The position numbers were made by a program, and so were the translations under genes. Below are positions 61,925 through 64,000 of a DNA stretch of 64,000 nt, piece by piece (the stretch's first letter is position 1; the number at the start of each line of letters is the position of its first letter). Below the pieces are notes generated by a model. That model had not been told where the DNA came from, made no database searches, and worked only from the letters and a program-made list of their open reading frames with translations. The DNA comes from Flagellimonas spongiicola (GTDB lineage Bacteria > Bacteroidota > Bacteroidia > Flavobacteriales > Flavobacteriaceae): the NCBI RefSeq assembly GCF_023502425.1, contig NZ_JAMFMA010000002.1:372001-436000 (forward strand), read 5' to 3'.

Positions 61925-62016
61925 CCAAGATACGCTTTGCGTATTCCCTTGGCAGCATTACCCGCCCAGGTTCATTGGGTATAATCTCAGCCTGATATAT
62001 ACAAGCACCCCTTTGA
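61925..62016 (-). promoter_or_regulatory. TPP (thi-box) riboswitch
   Basis: On the minus strand the conserved TPP aptamer elements appear in order. They are GGGGTGC (62011-62005), GGCTGAGA (61992-61985), ACCC then GAACCTG (61973-61967), GGGTAATGC (61963-61955) and AAGGGAA (61950-61944). A second hairpin, CCAAG...ATACGC-AAA-GCGTAT-CTTGG (61925-61952), shares the aptamer 3' strand and would compete with it. It controls the TonB receptor gene starting at 61845. Confidence 0.93.
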
Positions 62017-62023
62017 GATGGCG

Positions 62024-62054
62024 CAAATGTACTACCTCATTTCACTTCTCACAA
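62024..62054 (-). promoter_or_regulatory. Promoter of the riboswitch/receptor transcript
   Basis: TTG (62052-62054), a 20-bp spacer and TACATTTG (62024-62031) fit both Bacteroidota promoter elements on the minus strand. Transcription would start just before the aptamer. Confidence 0.7.
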
Positions 62055-62073
62055 CTAAAGAGTGGCTAATTTC

Positions 62074-62106
62074 AAAAAAAGAAAAGCTCCGATTTCTCGG
62101 AGCTTT
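62074..62106 (-). terminator. Terminator on the minus strand upstream of the riboswitch promoter
   Basis: The 10-bp stem AAAGCTCCGA/TCGGAGCTTT with a 4-nt loop is followed on the minus strand by TCTTTTTTT. It closes a transcript coming from the 62188-62304 small gene. Confidence 0.85.
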
Positions 62107-62187
62107 GTGTGCCAATAGTTGACCTTGCATGGGGCAGCGATCGCCCACCGGCACTATGGATAACGCATGGTTAGTGTTTGCATAGCA
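62107..62187 (-). other. GC-rich, foldable stretch without a gene
   Basis: This 81-bp stretch between the small gene and its terminator is richer in G and C than its surroundings. It contains GGGC-GATCGCT-GCCC and an outer GTGCC/GGCAC pairing. It could be a structured 3' UTR or a small RNA processed from it. A 9-codon frame (MQTLTMRYP, minus strand from 62181) lies at its border but cannot be supported as a gene. Confidence 0.4.
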
Positions 62188-62304
62188 TTACCCTTTTTTC
62201 TTACGTTTCCTTGCCTTGTAATCCTTTCTTACTTGTGGTATTGCCAATATCATAGCCAGAACAAACGAAATGATACTAATGGTCAGTACAATGGTAAATA
62301 GCAT
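62188..62304 (-). CDS. 38-residue single-helix membrane protein
   Basis: An ATG at 62304 opens a 38-codon frame: a hydrophobic stretch LFTIVLTISIISFVLAMIL, then PQVRKDYKARKRKKKG and a TAA. One membrane helix followed by a strongly basic tail is typical of genuine small membrane proteins with the tail inside the cell. A terminator lies 81 bp downstream at 62106. Upstream is the hairpin/terminator array at 62352-62470. No homologue is known to me, and it is too short for most gene finders. A weak point is the lack of a clear promoter of its own. Confidence 0.6.
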   Translation of the reverse strand: MLFTIVLTISIISFVLAMILAIPQVRKDYKARKRKKKG

Positions 62305-62351
62305 GGTTTTGGTTTCTATTTAATTTGACACTGCTATTTGCATTAAGTCAC

Positions 62352-62470
62352 AAAAAAAGGTCGCACTTTGTACGACCTTCAACCAAATCAACCAACCAAA
62401 AAACTAAGCTACTTATGCTTAGATTTAGACTTTTACGATGCTCATCACCTCATCGTAATTTACTTTCTAT
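62352..62470 (-). ncRNA. Candidate small RNA or attenuator leader
   Basis: On the minus strand this gene-free stretch has three hairpins in a row: TTACGATG/CATCGTAA (62433-62440 with 62451-62458, 10-nt loop), CTAAGC/GCTTAG (62404-62422) and AAGGTCGTAC/GTGCGACCTT (62357-62379, one mismatch). The last is followed by TTTTTTT. The T-tract fixes the strand. Upstream, the DUF4301 terminator isolates it from that gene. Either a free small RNA of about 110 nt or a leader that attenuates the 38-residue gene downstream. No complete promoter is visible; the 5' end is a guess. Confidence 0.5.
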
Positions 62471-62510
62471 TTATTGGACACCAAATATTTTAAGAAGTCA
62501 CATTTACATA

Positions 62511-62539
62511 AAAAAAAGCCTCGACGATGCGAGGCTTTT
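62511..62539 (-). terminator. Terminator of the DUF4301 gene
   Basis: The 10-bp stem AAAAGCCTCG/CGAGGCTTTT with a 6-nt loop, followed on the minus strand by a run of T, lies 20 bp past the DUF4301 stop. Confidence 0.9.
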
Positions 62540-62558
62540 AAATTTTGAAATACACTGT

Positions 62559-64000
62559 CTAGACTTGATGTGAAGGTTTCAATAAGTCGTTTACAGTCTT
62601 TACAGGATTGAAGGTTACCAAGGGCACCTCCACGAACAAGGTATTCCAATATGCCATTGCTCCATTCCACAGCCCAGGTAGTTCCAGTGCTTTGAGTTCT
62701 TTTCCTTCTTTGGTTTTTTCCGTGATAAATCCTTGTTTCTCATCTACAAATTGCAGTAGGTCAAATTTTTCACCTTTGTAGTTTCTAACCGCACACACCA
62801 AATCTACAGGGTTAAAATGGGTGGAATTCTTCAAAATTGATGCTTGAGCGGAATTGGAAGTATCTATTTGTGCTGATTCTATTATCTGTAACGAAACATT
62901 TCCTGCACTATCTTTTATCCAGAATGGGCCACCCCCAGGTTCACCTTCATTCTTTACCATACCACATATCCGAATTGGTCTATTGATTCTATCTTGTAGC
63001 AGCTTCAATCTATCTTGGGTAGTCATACCATCAAAATCGTTGGAAAACCGAACATTCAGTTCCTTTTCCAAAAATGATTTTATCGCATCTTGGGTTGATT
63101 CATCGATTAAACCTCCATCCAACAATTTTGCATATTTAAAAGCCTGATCCTGCACTTTTTTCAAGATTCCTGCCAACATCTTTTTACTATTGGCCACTGC
63201 CTCCAGATTTTCATCAATTACAACATTGTCAATGTTTTTAATGAAAATGATATCTGCATCTTGATCGTTCAAATTTTCTATCAAAGCCCCATGTCCTCCA
63301 GGTCTAAACAATATAGACCCATCATTGTTTTTGAAGGGATTGTTGTCCATATCCACCGCTATCGTATCGGTTGAGGGCTTTTGATTGGAATACGATATAT
63401 TGAAATCAGTTGTGGTTGCTGCTGAAACCCTAGGTCCAGAATTTTGTTGCTCTTCCTTGAACATCGCATTGTGCTGTTCCGAAATCGTAAAATGCAAATT
63501 GGCCTTTCCATCGGTTTTGGCATATAAAGCAGCCTCCTTTAAATGTTCTTCAAACGGAGTTGAGGAGATATCGTTATACTTATGAAAAGGAAGTAATCCT
63601 TTTGGATAAAAGCCATAATTCAGTCCTTGGTCTACCAACATTTCCTTAACAAACAAATAGGCTTCTTCATCCTTGTTTTTGGCTTTTTCTTTAATGCGTT
63701 CCATTATCAAATTGTAAAATGGAAATTGAGATATACTTGAAATGAAACTCTCCATTGCCGAATCCACGGTACGCTTAAAATAGTCAGCAAGTGTCTCTTG
63801 GCTTGGATCAAAGGCGTCCAAAAAATTGAATGTTGCCTTGAACATTCTACTCGCCGCACCAGATGCCGGTACAAATTTGAGTAGATGCAAGTTTCCTCTT
63901 GACTGTTCAAAGTATTGTACATATTCTTCCTGTTCAGATTCAGAAAAGCGAAGTATTCCATCTGAAACAACGGCCGCTTTCACTAAATCCACAAATGGAA
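62559..64000 (-). CDS. DUF4301 family protein, 5' end beyond the window
   Basis: The frame is open from the right window edge to the stop at 62559, about 480 residues. A GTG at 63992 exists, but the residues before it (..PFVDLVKAAVVSDGIL) continue the family pattern, so the true start lies outside. DUF4301 landmarks are VPASGAASRMFKA, GLNYGFYPKGLLPFHKY, ILFRPGGHGALIENLND and GEPGGGPFWIKDS. The Gly-rich SGAASRM and GGHGAL parts suggest a nucleotide-sugar pyrophosphorylase-like fold, which is an inference. Cytosolic; function unknown. Confidence 0.88.
   Translation of the reverse strand, partial: PFVDLVKAAVVSDGILRFSESEQEEYVQYFEQSRGNLHLLKFVPASGAASRMFKATFNFLDAFDPSQETLADYFKRTVDSAMESFISSISQFPFYNLIMERIKEKAKNKDEEAYLFVKEMLVDQGLNYGFYPKGLLPFHKYNDISSTPFEEHLKEAALYAKTDGKANLHFTISEQHNAMFKEEQQNSGPRVSAATTTDFNISYSNQKPSTDTIAVDMDNNPFKNNDGSILFRPGGHGALIENLNDQDADIIFIKNIDNVVIDENLEAVANSKKMLAGILKKVQDQAFKYAKLLDGGLIDESTQDAIKSFLEKELNVRFSNDFDGMTTQDRLKLLQDRINRPIRICGMVKNEGEPGGGPFWIKDSAGNVSLQIIESAQIDTSNSAQASILKNSTHFNPVDLVCAVRNYKGEKFDLLQFVDEKQGFITEKTKEGKELKALELPGLWNGAMAYWNTLFVEVPLVTFNPVKTVNDLLKPSHQV

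Noticed and set aside
62152..62181. Nine-codon frame MQTLTMRYP downstream of the small membrane-protein gene
   Set aside because: Too short to support by composition or context; it may be chance within a structured 3' UTR.
62101..62187. Signal recognition particle RNA or tmRNA in the GC-rich stretch
   Set aside because: The conserved GGAAGGAAGCAGCC-like SRP loop and any tmRNA tag frame are absent on both strands.
62325..62573. An 82-codon open frame on the plus strand covering the candidate small RNA region
   Set aside because: Its sequence is rich in Arg, Ser and Leu without domain pattern, it crosses two minus-strand terminators and the 3' end of the DUF4301 gene, and it has no promoter or plausible start context.
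1..64000. CRISPR array, prophage, insertion sequence or restriction-modification/defence island
   Set aside because: No regularly spaced repeats, transposase, integrase, terminal repeats or phage genes were seen; gene content and codon use look uniform core flavobacterial.

Overview
The window is a chromosomal stretch from a member of the Bacteroidota, almost certainly a marine Flavobacteriaceae in or near the Muricauda/Maribacter group. The evidence is the low GC content, the many Bacteroidota -7 promoter boxes of the TAnnTTTG type, type IX secretion sorting domains, DUF4271, DUF4296, DUF3098, DUF3127 and DUF4301 proteins, and TonB-dependent receptors carrying a carboxypeptidase-like N-terminal domain. 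Most genes are housekeeping genes in short compact operons. I see no prophage, insertion sequence, CRISPR array, rRNA or tRNA.

Layout. 1-6 kb: a partial gene, a metallophosphoesterase, a Tat-exported PLP enzyme, a secreted protein and a penicillin-acylase-type lipoprotein. 6-10.7 kb: an ABC exporter and an iron-sulfur/redox operon (Mrp, NfuA-like protein, ferredoxin reductase, ferredoxin). 10.8-13.7 kb: an alkyltransferase-like protein, a LysE exporter, trmB and a glycosyltransferase. 13.6-20.7 kb: a PhoR/PhoB-like two-component pair diverging from a TonB receptor and an internally duplicated beta-helix lipoprotein; the intergenic region holds TAACA elements in exact 11-bp phase, which looks like a Pho box. 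20.8-21.6 kb: two mini-proteins that are little more than a signal peptide plus a type IX sorting domain. 21.6-43 kb: core metabolism and envelope genes (tyrS, dihydroorotase, glycosyltransferases, hemD, pckA, a saccharopine dehydrogenase-like gene with an Lrp regulator, ferritin, leuS, ftsX, uppP, truB). 43-50.5 kb: a TonB-like protein, a thioredoxin-like protein, YitT, and a TetR/ABC/HlyD/TolC export operon whose ABC subunit has lost most catalytic motifs. 50.7-58.6 kb: tag, DUF2490, aat, a fatty-acid transporter, an orphan histidine kinase, HIT, greA and a Rieske-like lipoprotein. 58.6-64 kb: an oxidoreductase, a thiamine-type TonB receptor behind a TPP riboswitch, a 38-residue membrane-protein gene, a candidate small RNA, and a DUF4301 gene running off the end.

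The strongest candidate for an undescribed unit is the two-component/TonB receptor/beta-helix lipoprotein locus with its phased operator. It is best read as a phosphate-responsive outer-membrane uptake system, but the substrate is inferred. The second cluster of interest is RNA-based: the TPP riboswitch with competing hairpins, a hairpin with a T-tract at the likely 5' end of the greA leader, a terminator that wraps around the start codon of the oxidoreductase gene, and the structured 62.1-62.5 kb region. Several convergent gene pairs overlap at their stop codons, showing how tightly this genome is packed.
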